Source: Neostapfia colusana
Lineage: Eukaryota > Streptophyta > Magnoliopsida > Poales > Poaceae
Assembly: GCA_030760725.1 (NCBI GenBank)
Contig: JASWHV010000001.1
Location: forward strand, 22,379,928-22,443,927
Direction of reading: 5' to 3'
DNA: 64,000 nucleotides
Both the position numbers and the translations under genes were made by a program. The number at the start of each line of letters is the position of its first letter. The stretch's first letter is position 1. Of this stretch, positions 42,189-53,690 are shown piece after piece. Below the pieces are notes generated by a model, which made no database searches, was not told the DNA's origin, and worked only from the letters and a program-made list of their open reading frames with translations.

Positions 42189-44720
42189 ATGACCAAGCTT
42201 CATTCAGCTGCAAACTCTCCTCCCCCGTGTTCACGGCAAACCGGGACCAGGGGGGAGTACATGTCGACACACTCAGGACGGAGTGTGTCGGCGCAAGCTG
42301 GGAGCCAGCAGCCGACTCCGGCAATGCAGGCCCCAACCAGCGTCAGGTCTTCAGCAGCGCTTGGCGTACCCCGCGGGGGTGCGCTAGCTGCAGCAAGAGC
42401 ACTACTGCACAATCCGCCTGCTGGGGACGCGCCTCAGGCAGTGACCCAGCAGTGGATTCGCGAGGTAGACCATCTCGTCGTTGCCACCGCAAACCCTCGA
42501 CTTCGGCGGGGACGACGCTCTGGCCATCCTGCTGTGTCGCTGATGCGCACGCCAACGGTTGACGAGCAGACGGCGGATTCCAGCTCCACCAGGCTCCAGT
42601 CGACGGACCTGAGGACAGAGCTGGAATGGTGTCACTTGGGCCAGGATGACCGGGTATACCTCGAGCGACGTCGAGAAAGGCGTCGCAACCAAGAGGCTGG
42701 CGACAGCGTGACGTCGGCCTCGACCCAGCCTGAAGAGCAGACTTTCGCCACGCGATCTCTGCCCCATGCTTACGCCGCGCAGAATATGCCACAGCCATAT
42801 GTCCTGCAAACGGCGCCCCCGGCCTATGGCGCCGCCTTGCCCATACCGGGGTACACTGTGCCAGCAGCGAACCAAGTGTTCGCGGCACCAGTCCCTGCAG
42901 CAACAGGGGCAGGATGTGCAGCCTTGGCGCCCCACCTTCGCTTCACGAGGTGGCCGCGCAAGTTTCGGCCGCACCTGCCCGAGAAGTACGACGGCAGCGT
43001 CAACCCGGCGGAGTTCCTCCAGATCTACTCCACCGCCGTACTTGCCGCAGGAGGGGATGAGGCCGTCATGGCCAATTACTTCCCTGTCGCCTTGACCGGC
43101 CCAGCTCGGTCTTGGCTCATGAACCTCCCCCAGGGTTCCATAACTTCCTAGGGAGAGCTCTGCCGGCAGTTCATCGCCAACTTCGGCAGTTCCTACACCC
43201 GGCCTGGCACGGAGCTCGACCTCCATGCCATCCAGCAACAACCTGGGGAGTCGCTGCGCTCCTTCATCCAGTGGTTCTCCCAGGTGCGGAACACCATCCC
43301 ACACATCCAAAACGCTTCTGTGGTGGTGGCGTTCCGGCAAGGCGTCCGGGACAAGAAGATGCTCGAGAAGCTCGCGACCAGATAGGTCCGCGATGTCTCC
43401 GAGCTCTTCAGCCTGGCAGACAAGTGCGCCAGAGCAGCCGAAGGGCGAAACTGGCACTCACTGCCGACCTCCGAGTCAGGAGGACAGCCCGGATCTGGCC
43501 CTACTTCCTATGGAGGCAGCAAGAAGGCCAAGAACCGAGGCAGAGGCAAGATAGAATCACCGACCGCAGCTCCTGTCGCCGCAGCAGCGGCACCCAGTGG
43601 GGCTCGGGGGCCGCGCCCTGACAAGAGGCAGCGACAGTCACCAGCCCCAGAAGGTGACCAAGACAAGCTATGCCCCGTGCACGGCAGCTGTCGCCACACT
43701 ACTGCCGAGTGCCGGGAGATCCGGAAGCTCGCAGAGCGCTTCCGCAAAGGGAAGCAGCAGCGGACTGATGCCCCGCCCTTCCGTCAAAGGGAGGGCAAGC
43801 AGAAGGTCAACGTCCTGGACAGCGTCGACCACCAAGTGGAGTTCCAGGAGCCTCAGCGCGCCGTGAAGGCGGTACGCAACCATGAGGACTCCAGCTCCAG
43901 CGACGATGAGCGTCGAAAGAAGCTCTACGTCATATACGGCGGGTCCGCCGACTCCTCATCTCGAAGCGCAGTCAAAACTCTGCGCCGAGCGGTAGCGTCG
44001 GTGGCTCCACTCCCAAGTGCCGCACCACACCTCAAGTGGATGGGAACCCCCATCAGCTTTGACGCCACCGACTGCCCCAGTAACATGGCTGGGGCCGGCC
44101 AACTACCGCTCTTGGTAGCTCCTACCATCGCCGATGTGAGGATGTACCACGTTTTGGTAGATGGTGGAGCTGGGCTGAACCTCATCAGCCGTGCAGCTTT
44201 CCAGAAGCTGCAGATCCCGATGGCCAAGCTCACCCCGTTGAGCCCGTTCTCAGGGGTAGGGCCGGGACAGGTCGTTCCCTACAGCAACATCAGCCTCCCG
44301 GTGACCTTCGGAGCTCTGGACAGCTATCGGACAGAGTACATTCTGTTCGACGTAGCGGAGATCGACCTCCCCTTCAACGCCATAATTGGCAGGCCAGCCC
44401 TGTACCGATTCATGGCAGTAGCCCACTACGGCTACCTCGTCCTGAAGATGCCTACACCAACGTGCGTCCTCAGGATTCATGGAGACCGCACTGCTGCAGT
44501 GTCGGCCTTAGAGAAACTCCAAGCGCTCGCAACAGCTGGGGCACCAGCCCCTGGCAGTACAGAGCCAGACCAGCTCCACCCAAGTGCACGCCACCGTGCC
44601 TCCGCCACAGCACCCCGGGTGCAACCCCTCGACGAGGGCGGCGTCCCCTTAAAGGTCGTCCAAGTCGGTGCCGAAGCCACCCAGACCACCCGGGTTGCCG
44701 GGGGCCTGGATAGCAAATAG
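42189..44720 (+). pseudogene. Element I gag-protease
   Basis: ATG 42189 (MTKLHSAANSPPP). It is one frame of 843 codons to TAG 44718-44720, broken by TAG at 43149-43151 (TGG in A: ITSWGELC) and TAG at 43383-43385 (GAG in the relatives). The capsid domain has LPEKYDGSVNPAEFLQIY and ARSWLMNLPQ. The zinc-binding motif CPVHGSCRHTTAEC is of the Tat kind (C-x2-H...H-x4-C). The protease has LVDGGAGLNLIS at about 44154-44190 and IIGRPALYRF. The last stop lies between protease and RT and is also present in B. Gag and protease would package and mature the particle; this copy cannot do so without suppression of the two early stops. Confidence 0.9.
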
Positions 44721-45056
44721 GAGGGCACGCTCATCACCTTCCTCCGGCACAACGTTGACGTGTTTGCATGGCAGCCGTCACAGATGCCGGGGATCCCTAG
44801 GGAGGTGATCGAGCACCACTTAAAAGTCTTCCCCGACGCCCGGCCAGTTCAACAGAAGCCGCGCAAGCAGTCCATCAAGCGGCAAAACTTCATTCGTGAA
44901 GAAATCAAGAAGCTGCTGGACGCTGGCTTCATACGGGAAGTCCACCACTCCCGGTGGTTGGCGAACCCCGTCGTTGTCCCGAAGGCCGGCGGGAAGCTCC
45001 GGATGTGCATCGACTATCCAGTCTCAATAAGGCATGTCCCAAAGATCCATTCCCTC
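44721..45056 (+). pseudogene. Element I RT, N-terminal part before J
   Basis: It follows the TAG in frame: EGTLITFLRHNVDVFAWQPSQMPGIP, IREEIKKLLDAGFIREV and GGKLRMCIDY. One base is missing near 45025 compared with B (CIDYTSLNKACPK), so the frame shifts shortly before the J insertion. The gene resumes at 59342. Confidence 0.87.
45052..45056. repeat. TSD of element J, left copy
   Basis: ccctc, matched at 59337-59341. Confidence 0.95.
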
Positions 45057-48000
45057 TGAGGGGGCCCCGGTCCTGATCACGGGGTCGTGCCGCCTCGTCC
45101 GGGGATCGCATTGGGTGGTGCCGTGTTATGCGGCACCCAACAGCACACATATAAGGAACAATGTATTACATAAATCAAAGCGGAAGCTTACAACTGTTCT
45201 TTGTAAATACTTTACATAAAATAGCTACAGCGGAAGTCTATAAACAGCTCACGTCAAATATCTAGGAGGCACTCGAGAAGAGGTCCAGCCCGCGGACTCC
45301 TCTCGCTAGCAACACGAAGACATGACAGCGGCTAGGTTCTCCAAGTGTGACATGACTCGGAAGTTCCCGAGTCCCGCCGGACAACCTTCTTTATAGCGTC
45401 AAGGTTTACCTGCAAAACCACTTATATAGCAAGAGTGAGCACAAAGGCTCAGCAAGACTTAACCGTCTCTCCTAAGACATGAAACTCTACATCAAATAAC
45501 CTAAGACTTAAGCCTGTCATTTGCGAAAAGACTCGCCTACGAGTTCATCCTTAACTTTCAGATTTTAGCCATAATAGTCGTGACCTTGCGCCCAGCAACA
45601 TTGGAACTCCAAAATCAAACAAGAAACGCTTCATTCCAATGTTACTTGTCCCAAGGTGAAAAATAAATTTAGTTTGCTCTATCTCTACTTCAAACAAGGT
45701 TCTCATGCAGGTTAACATAATCATAGCAGCAATTATACTTTTGCAACACACAACTTGCTTACTACGTCACAACACAGTGAGCAAGCGGTACTCATAACCG
45801 CGAGGGACGGTGATTCGAATCAAACACTACCCGGATAACTCGACACATACGCCCGCCTCTGAAGACCCAACTCTGGCGTCCTTCATTACGTCGTATGTGG
45901 CAACCTTTCTCAGGACACTAAACTGTAGAACCGGTCGTGCCGTCTCGGGCTCATAGGTCTAACGAGACGATGCGGTATGCCTCTACAATCCAGTGAACCT
46001 GGTACATCGGTTTCCTGGTTCCCATATATCAGTAAGCATCCGGTACACAACTCAATACTTGCTCAGCGGGGTTGCATACGCTTCGGTCCTTGACCGACAC
46101 GGGCAGAGCTACTCGACCAAGACCTCGTCTTGTCGCTACCTAACTCTCCTGCCCGGTCTCATCTTTAGAAACGTAAACTTTAGTTTGCCTCTCTTTCCAA
46201 CCCCACTTATGTGATCCTAAAACAACGCTCGCGAGTAGATTCCAACTACTCGTCTTCTACCGGATGTCCTAGCCTATTTAGCACGGCCTTATTGTACAGC
46301 GATGACACAATGCTACCCTTGACCTCCGGTTTCATGTTTGGTTATGCAAGTGGAGTATCAACATCCTTGACCTAATGCACATCCAAACCTTGACCAAACG
46401 TAGTGAACAAAGGGAAAACTTTAAAAACAACTTAAGTGCAAACCGGGGCATGCCTTGGTTTTTGCAGGTAGCTAAAGTCAGATAAGTTTGAAGTTAGTTG
46501 CTGATGCTGACTTGAAGCTTAATCCCTGCCTTCTTGCTCCTTGATCCAATCTTCACTCATCCACGTTTAACCACTACACGTTATGAATATGCATACATGT
46601 TTAATTATAAATCCTTTTGCTAACAAGTGCTACAGACAAGTTTGAAACTGGATCTTTGTTTAAGAATTTAAAATGGCACTGGGGTGGTGGTTTGGATGTG
46701 TGTCTAAGCATTATCCTCAAGTGAGAAGTGAGGTTCATCACTTGGGTGGGGGATCAACTAATGGTTGAACAGAACACTAATGATCCATGGCTCCAATGGA
46801 GCTGGGAATTTTCTTGGGAGTTCCTTGTCACAAGAAAGTTCTCTGGACCAAAATTCAGAACATTTCACTAAGTGGATCACCCAGAACAATTCCCTAAGCA
46901 TTTAAGCAAAAAGGAATTAATTCTGATTAAATTTGCACATTCATGCAAATTCACGTGAACTATAATTTCATACATAGCTCAGGGAGTATGCATGAATTTT
47001 CCTAGGATTTTTGGAACTAAGGAATGGCTAGGACTGAATTTCCAAGTTTTGGAAATTCTCTGGAAATGTTTCTGTATTTATTTGAATACAGAAATTTGGA
47101 ATTAGAATTAACCTAATTAAATCAACTCCAAATGAGCTGAAACTTTTACAGGACTCTCCTAATATCCTAAAGAATATCCTGGCAAAATTTGGGGAATTTT
47201 GGATGAACCAAACTCCCTCTAAAATTCTTTTGCTGAAAAGCTTTAAGGAATTATCCAGAATTTCTATTGGTTTTCATGCAAATTGGGTTGCATATTTGGA
47301 TGGAGTTTTTCATCCTGAATCCAACCCAATTTGAATCACTAAATTTGGAGCTCCCTAACAAAAGTTATGCAATTCCACAGTTTGAGCTGAATTTGTAATT
47401 CAAACTGAATTGGAAACAGTTTAAACTCTGACTGGCACACGTGTCAGTCCCTCGTTGTAGCCACACCACGGACCACAGCTGCCCAGTCTGTAGCCGCAGC
47501 AGATCGGGTGGCCGCAGCAGATCCCAGTCGACCGCCACGGCCACTGACCAGTGGGGCCAGCAGCTTCTTTTTCCTCCCGCCCCCCTTTTTTTCCCGCGCG
47601 CTCCACCCCCCTCGCCGGCGCAGCGCTGACCTCGCCGGACTTGACTTTCCGGCCATCCCACGGCCTGCTACTCGCCGTCTGGGGGTTTTTGAGGGTGAGA
47701 AAGCCATTCCCGGGATCTGCGTGGGCTGTAGAGGACCGCAAGGGGTCGGGCGACGGGCAGCGGCCTCGGCCCTTGTCCGGCGACGTCGGCCGGCCTCCCT
47801 ACTGACCCAAATCCGCGGATTTCTTTCTCCAGAGCACCAGTGACTCATGGCCGAGGTCGTCATGCAAGCAACCGAGCTCGGAAACGCCCCCAACTACCAA
47901 GTCATCGTGCGCCCTAGCTTAAAAATGGTTGTCCGATGCTAAAACTCGAAGAACACCGTCGAGGCTCTACTTTTCTTCCGGATTTTTGATGTCATCGACG

Positions 48001-49159
48001 CACCAGGATGTCTCTAGCCTATACCGTGACCAGAATGAGCAAAGAACTGCTGTTGATCACAAATTTTGAGAAATCCCCCCACCACGGCTTATGGACACCT
48101 CGTCGGTTTTTCTAGAAATTCCCGAGCTACCGTGGATGAATTGCCTAGGGTCTTTGGCAGTGTGAAGAGGAGGGAGTGGCGCACCTTTTCTCTGTTCAAC
48201 CTGGGTTGTGACACGGCCTGTATCGCCGGGGCGTCGAGGAGGCGCGGCGGCAGCCTGAACCGAAGCTTCACGGCAAGTTCTTGCTGTGTACCGCGCACCA
48301 GGGCTGGTGGGATGGGTTGGGTAGCTCGAGGACGAATCAGTGGGTTCTTGCGCATGTCTCCACGAGCTCAGATGGCCGTGCGAAGGACGAGCAGTGCCGA
48401 GCGAGGATCGGCGCTGTGGTTGGTCAAGCGGCGGCTCTTGGTGTTCGGCGTGGGACTAATAGGCCCGAGTGGGGGTCGGCTGGGGCAAAAGATCACGCCC
48501 AGACGTGATGACCGACTCAAGGAGGTCGCCAGCGCGAGGGGGAGGGTGAGGCGGTGGCCTCGGTGGTGCCCCGGTGTCATTCGGAGGAAAGTCTCGGCCG
48601 CTCGAGGGAAACAGCAAGATTGCTTCGAGGGTAAGTTTGAATGTCACTATGACAGGTGGGGTCCACCTCCTTTTTTTATCCCCAAAACTCTCACAATTAT
48701 CTCCAAATCTTGGCACATTGTAATTTCATCTATGACGGATCCAAATTCAACAGCCATTCGGCCATTTGACAAGTTGTGCCACAGTTTCAAGTTCAAATTC
48801 AAATTTGGATGAAATTTACAAGTTCCTTTGACATTCATATCAAGGCACCTCCAAATTTGCTCCAAATTTGCCCCTTCTAGAATTTGAACCTGGGGAGTTT
48901 GAATATGCCCTCTGATCTTTGAGTTGGTCATTGCAAATACAACTTTTTAAACAACAGTTTGAATTTCCTCTTTTGAAACATGCCCTTCTTCTTTTTTTTT
49001 GGAAGTGACCCTCTTATTTCAAACTGAATTCAAAGTTTTATAGCACATGCCAACACTTTCATGAGTAGACAAAAGTTTTTGTAAGTCCCATTTCTTGTAT
49101 TCAAACTCAACTTTATTCATAGCTCAAGTTTTCTATTCACAAGTTTTGGGACTTTTACA
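45057..49159 (-). repeat. Element J 3' LTR
   Basis: 4103 bases. On the minus strand it starts TGTAAAAGTCCCAAAACTTG and ends GGCCCCCTCA. A GC-rich central block lies at about 47420-48660 with AT-rich flanks. An ORF on the plus strand (48066-48812) is open only in this copy and is not regarded as a gene. Confidence 0.92.
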
Positions 49160-49180
49160 TTCCTCCCCCCTTAAAAAGAA
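49160..49180 (-). other. Polypurine tract of element J
   Basis: On the minus strand AAGGGGGGAGGAA lies immediately before the 3' LTR. Confidence 0.85.
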
Positions 49181-49224
49181 TCTCGTCCCGAGATTCATGA
49201 TTAAGGACAATGTGGAGAGGACAG

Positions 49225-52200
49225 TTACTCAACATACGCCTCTAACAACTCCGGATGATTGCGTTGCAAATATTCCTCGCTTTCCCATGTAGCTTCGTCG
49301 GACGTGTGATTTTCCCATAGCACCATGAAAAATCGCAGCGTCCGATTCCTGGTTTCGCGAGTCTTTTCATCAATTATCCGGGTTGGTCGCTCAACATACG
49401 TGAGGTCCGGCTTCAAATTTTCTATGTCTCCCGTGAGAATCTCCGTTGGAACTTTTAAACACTTCCGCAACTGAGATATGTGGAAGACGTTATGAACTCC
49501 GGCTAAGGTTGCCGGCAGCTCCAAACGGTATGCCACGGGTCCACATCTTTCAATTATGAAGAAGGGACCGATAAAGCGCGGAGCTAATTTCCCTTTCACT
49601 CCGAATCGGTGAATGCCCTTCATAGGAGATACGCGGAGGTATACGTGGTCCCCAACATGGAAGTCCAGAGGACGACACCTCCTATCCGCATAGCTCTTTT
49701 GTCTGGACTGAGCGGCTTTAAGATTTGCTTGAATAAGCCTTACCCGCTCTTCAGCTTCATTTACGAGGTCAATCCCGTAAATCACTCTCTCGCCAGATTC
49801 ACACCAGTTCAAGGGTGTGCGGCACTTCCGGCCGTAGAGAGCTTCATACGGTGCCATTTTTATGCTCGCTTGATACCCATTATTATAAGCAAATTCTGCC
49901 AACGGTAGATGATCGTCCCATCGCTTACCGTGGTGAATGGCACATGCTCGAAGCATGTCTTCGAGAACTTGGTTCACCCTCTCCGTTTGCCCATCGGTTT
50001 GAGGATGATATGCGGAGCTTCTAATCAATTTGGTCCCCAGCGATGCATGTAGCTGCTCCCAGAAACGAGCAATTAACAATGCGCCTCGATCGGAGATGAT
50101 CGTTCGGGGAACTCCATGTAGGCATAATATTCTTGTAATATATAGCTCCGCATACTTCTTGGCATGGTATCCCGTATGCACCGGGATGAAATGGGCTGAC
50201 TTGGTTAACCGATCCACGATTACCCAAACCGAGTCATGCTTATTAGCCGTGAGAGGTAGTCCAACAATAAAGTCCATACTAATATCCTCCCACTTCCATG
50301 CCGGAACACTTAGCGGTTGTAGGGTTCCTGCCTTCTTCATGTGGTCGGCTTTAACTCGCCGACACGTATCACATTCTGATACGTATTTAGCAACTTCTCT
50401 CTTCATCCGGGTCCACCAGAATTTGGTCTTCAATTCTTGGTACATCTTGTTGCTGCCCGGATGAATAGAAAATTTGGATAAGTGAGCCTCATCCAAAATT
50501 TTCTTCCGCAGCCTCATATCACGGGGTACGACTATCCGGTCCTTGAACCATAGAGTGTCTTCATCATCCAACCGGAAACATTTCATTTCCCCATTCTTCA
50601 ATCTCCTTCTGATATGAGCCATGCCCTTGTATTTCTTTTGAGCTGCCATAACCTCCTCTTTTATTTTGGGAATGAGGGCTAGGTTATGCAGAGCTCCAAA
50701 TGGAACCAAGTAAAGACTTGGTTCTTCCTCTTCTATCGGCGTGATGGTTAGGTTATGAATATGAGACTTCCGGCTGAGTGCATCGGCAACCACATTTGCC
50801 TTGCCCGGATGATAATGAATTTCAATCTCATAGTCCTTGATCAGCTCCAACCATCGCCGTTGCCGCATATTCAACTCCTTTTGAGTGAATATGTACTTCA
50901 AACTTTTGTGGTCGGTGTAGAGATGAACCAGATTTCCCAATAGGTAATGTCTCCACATCTTCAAAGCTAGTACCACGGCAGCAAGCTCGAGATCATGTGT
51001 TGGATAATGTTGCTCATGATTCCGTAATTGCAGTGATCCATATGTGACCACACATCCTCTTTGCATGAGTACACAACCAAGCCCGATGCCGGACGCATCA
51101 CAATAAACATCAAAAGGCTTGGTTGTATCCGGTTGAGCTAGAACCGGGGCTGTTGTGAGGTGTTTCACCAATGCTTGAAAAGCTTCCTCACATGGCTTGC
51201 TCCAATCATACTTGATGCCCTTTTTCAGTAGCTCAGTCATAGGTTTGGAGATTTTTGAGAAGCTCGGGATGAACCTCCGATAATATCCCGCCAAACCCAA
51301 GAAGCTACGAACTTCATGGACTGATGTTGGAGACTTCCACTTCAGAACTTGCTCAATCTTGCTGGGATCAACAGCAATGCCTTCTTCTGAAATAATGTGT
51401 CCAAGAAATGGTACTTGGTTGATCCAGAATTCACATTTACTAAACTTTGCATAGAGCTTGTGATCTCTCAGTCGTTGGAGCATAATATGCAAATGTTTGG
51501 CGTGTTCCTCTTCAGATTTGGAGTAGACCAAGATGTCGTCGATGAAGACCACGACGAACTGATCCAGCTCCAGCATGAACACCGAGTTCATAAGGTACAT
51601 AAAGTGGGCCGAAGCATTGGTCAACCCAAATGACATGACTAGATATTCATAGAGCCCATATCTTGTCGAGAATGCTGTTTTCGGGACATCTTCCGCGCGA
51701 ATCTTGATTTGATGATATCCCGACCTTAAGTCCATCTTGGAGAAGACTTTAGCACCCACTAGCTGATCGAAGAGGATATCAATTCTTGGTAGTGGATACT
51801 TGTTCTTTATGGTCACAGCATTTAAAGGACGATAATCGACGCATAGCCTCAGCGTCTCATCCTTCTTTTTCACAAACAAAGCTGAGCAACCCCATGGTGA
51901 TGAACTTGGACGAATAAACCCCTTGTCCATCAGATCTTTGAGTTGCTCCTTCAGCTCGGCTAATTCATTCGGAGCAATTTTGTATGGTCTCCGAGAGATC
52001 GGCGTGGTTCCCGGTATCAACTCTATTTTGAATTCCACCTCGCGCTCAGGTGGTAAGCCTGGAAGATCTTCGGGAAACACGTCCGGATATTCACGGACTA
52101 CCAGAATGTCTTCTAACTTGCACGCCTCGGCATTACATACTTCCGGGTCTTTGGAAATCGCTTCGCCGAGGTACAATGTTTGACGTCCGTGAAGTGGAGA

Positions 52201-52440
52201 GTCCAAGTGAACACTCCTATTCTCGATGTCCAGAACAGCCTTATGGAAGGTCAACCATGATATTCCCAATATGGCATTGATTCCTTGGTCTTCGAGAATG
52301 ATGAGGGTGGTAGGATAAATATTTCCACCCAAACAAAGTGGTGCTCGTGAAACGACTTCATTAGTTGATATGTCTCCACCTGGCGAATGAATAAGGTAAG
52401 AACCTTTGGTGATAGTGGTGGAGATCTGATCCCGGATCAC
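49225..52440 (-). CDS. Element J pol: RT, RNase H, integrase, chromodomain-like tail
   Basis: An open frame of 1071 codons. Numbered from 52440: protease end with ILGISWL (57-63); RT about 165-345 with CVDYRPLNAV and the catalytic FIDD (299-302); RNase H with CDAS (D448), DLELA (E485), YTDHKS (D510) and VADALS (D553); integrase zinc site H653, H660, C690, C693; core D723 (SMDF), D784 (SDRG) and E820 (QTERVN), with the spacing of a DDE integrase; GPF at 958-960; and a chromodomain-like end (FFMVLWENHTSDEATWESEE). It makes the element's DNA copy and inserts it. The first codon is GTG, not a natural start: the frame is entered from gag-protease upstream, where a one-base shift now blocks it. All key residues are present. 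Confidence 0.93.
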   Translation of the reverse strand: MIRDQISTTITKGSYLIHSPGGDISTNEVVSRAPLCLGGNIYPTTLIILEDQGINAILGISWLTFHKAVLDIENRSVHLDSPLHGRQTLYLGEAISKDPEVCNAEACKLEDILVVREYPDVFPEDLPGLPPEREVEFKIELIPGTTPISRRPYKIAPNELAELKEQLKDLMDKGFIRPSSSPWGCSALFVKKKDETLRLCVDYRPLNAVTIKNKYPLPRIDILFDQLVGAKVFSKMDLRSGYHQIKIRAEDVPKTAFSTRYGLYEYLVMSFGLTNASAHFMYLMNSVFMLELDQFVVVFIDDILVYSKSEEEHAKHLHIMLQRLRDHKLYAKFSKCEFWINQVPFLGHIISEEGIAVDPSKIEQVLKWKSPTSVHEVRSFLGLAGYYRRFIPSFSKISKPMTELLKKGIKYDWSKPCEEAFQALVKHLTTAPVLAQPDTTKPFDVYCDASGIGLGCVLMQRGCVVTYGSLQLRNHEQHYPTHDLELAAVVLALKMWRHYLLGNLVHLYTDHKSLKYIFTQKELNMRQRRWLELIKDYEIEIHYHPGKANVVADALSRKSHIHNLTITPIEEEEPSLYLVPFGALHNLALIPKIKEEVMAAQKKYKGMAHIRRRLKNGEMKCFRLDDEDTLWFKDRIVVPRDMRLRKKILDEAHLSKFSIHPGSNKMYQELKTKFWWTRMKREVAKYVSECDTCRRVKADHMKKAGTLQPLSVPAWKWEDISMDFIVGLPLTANKHDSVWVIVDRLTKSAHFIPVHTGYHAKKYAELYITRILCLHGVPRTIISDRGALLIARFWEQLHASLGTKLIRSSAYHPQTDGQTERVNQVLEDMLRACAIHHGKRWDDHLPLAEFAYNNGYQASIKMAPYEALYGRKCRTPLNWCESGERVIYGIDLVNEAEERVRLIQANLKAAQSRQKSYADRRCRPLDFHVGDHVYLRVSPMKGIHRFGVKGKLAPRFIGPFFIIERCGPVAYRLELPATLAGVHNVFHISQLRKCLKVPTEILTGDIENLKPDLTYVERPTRIIDEKTRETRNRTLRFFMVLWENHTSDEATWESEEYLQRNHPELLEAYVE

Positions 52441-52616
52441 GTTGCCCTGCTAATGAAGTTATGTTTTGCACCAGAGTCGAATAAAATGACAACCGGCTTG
52501 TCATTTAAGGTGAACCTGCCGGCAAGAACAGGTCCTCCCTTTGGCAGATCATCGACTGACACATAATTGACTGTCCCTACTTTGGACATAGCTTTTCTTG
52601 GCTGTCCAAGATCACT
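52441..52616 (-). pseudogene. Element J protease start, between a stop and a frameshift
   Basis: It continues the gag frame after TAG 52619-52617: MSKVGTVNYVSVDDLPKGG, then the aspartic protease site LFDSGAKHNFIS, then TGA at the end. The pol frame overlaps in another phase, so one base was gained or lost near 52441-52455. The protease would cut the polyprotein; in this copy it cannot be made in one piece with pol. Confidence 0.82.
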
Positions 52617-53690
52617 CTAGGGAACTGGACCCACAGACACAATGTTGTTTCTCGGTTCAGTGGCTCCATTGACATTGAGCTCATTGTCAATGTGAAGTGG
52701 GACAGCACTTGGTTCAGCTGAGAAATCACCTTGATCATCTTCGACCTCTTGAGGGAAAAAGTATTCTGGTGCACCTTGTTGATACTGAGGTGCATAAGCA
52801 ATAAGTTGCTGTTGCGGTGGAGGTGAAGAAGACCTCTGTGGAGTAGAAGAGTCATCACACTCCCAGAATGATTGCACCTCTTGTGGAATCTCTCGACCGG
52901 AAGGTGAACGGATCACCAACCGATACTTCTGAGGTAGATGATTGTCTTCATCTTGTGATGTGTCTCTCTCCCTCTTTTCTTTGAGGTAGAGGTTGGAATA
53001 ATATTCTTGAGCAATAGCACAGATCACGAACTCATCAAAATTCTCTTGGCTAACTTGAGCCAATTCACATTGCAGCCTAGCAGTCAGCCCTCGATAAAAA
53101 TGATAACCCCTCATGGATGGTGATTTCACATAGTCAGGGACATATTGAGCTAAGCGATTGAATTCCTTCGCATACTCAATAACACTCCTGTCCCCTTGCT
53201 TCAGACTCCAGAACTCATCCAGACTGGTTTGCATTATGCCCGCAGGGATGAAACGAGCACGAAATACGGTCTGGAACTCCACCCATGTGACACGATGCCC
53301 AGCTGGTTGCACGGCAAGGTATTCTGTCCACCATGCTCCAGCAAAGCCGTGAATCTGTTGAGCGGCATATAGCGTCTTCGAGAAGTCATCACATAGGATC
53401 AACCCAAACTTGGACTCGATGACACGTAACCAGTGATTTGCTTCACAATGGTCAGCCGCCTCAGAGAACACCGGCGGTTGTGTCGCCAAGAAATCCAGAT
53501 ACGTGCTCTGGGTTGGCATGTGACGTTGAGCTTCTCGATCTATGCCTTGCTGAACTAGAGTTTGGAGAGTTTCATTCATTTTGGCCATAATTTCCGTCAA
53601 TCCGGTTGGCGATGGCTCTTGTGATAAAGTCGAGTCATTCCCACCTCGACTTGAACCTCCAATCTCCATTTGAGAATGTGTGCGTACCAT
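52617..53690 (-). CDS. Element J gag, lacking a zinc knuckle
   Basis: Start ATG 53690 (MVRTHSQMEIGGSS), matching K; nine more codons are open upstream. 357 codons. The capsid region matches K (WLRVIESKFGLILC, GFAGAWWTEYLAVQPAGH, FYRGLTARLQ, ECAIAQE-like). After KYRLVIRSPSG, where K has a proline-rich linker and a zinc knuckle, J has a Pro/Gln/Glu-rich stretch (PPPQQQLIAYAPQYQQ, EVEDDQGDFSAEPS) with no C-x2-C-x4-H-x4-C motif. The frame ends GPVP and TAG; the protease follows in the same frame. RNA binding may use another site, or the region was lost and the copy depends on relatives. Confidence 0.85.
   Translation of the reverse strand: MVRTHSQMEIGGSSRGGNDSTLSQEPSPTGLTEIMAKMNETLQTLVQQGIDREAQRHMPTQSTYLDFLATQPPVFSEAADHCEANHWLRVIESKFGLILCDDFSKTLYAAQQIHGFAGAWWTEYLAVQPAGHRVTWVEFQTVFRARFIPAGIMQTSLDEFWSLKQGDRSVIEYAKEFNRLAQYVPDYVKSPSMRGYHFYRGLTARLQCELAQVSQENFDEFVICAIAQEYYSNLYLKEKRERDTSQDEDNHLPQKYRLVIRSPSGREIPQEVQSFWECDDSSTPQRSSSPPPQQQLIAYAPQYQQGAPEYFFPQEVEDDQGDFSAEPSAVPLHIDNELNVNGATEPRNNIVSVGPVP

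Noticed and set aside
48066..48812. 248-codon ORF in the J 3' LTR
   Set aside because: The matching place in the other LTR has a stop and changed residues, there is no domain similarity, and the composition is that of the GC-rich LTR core.
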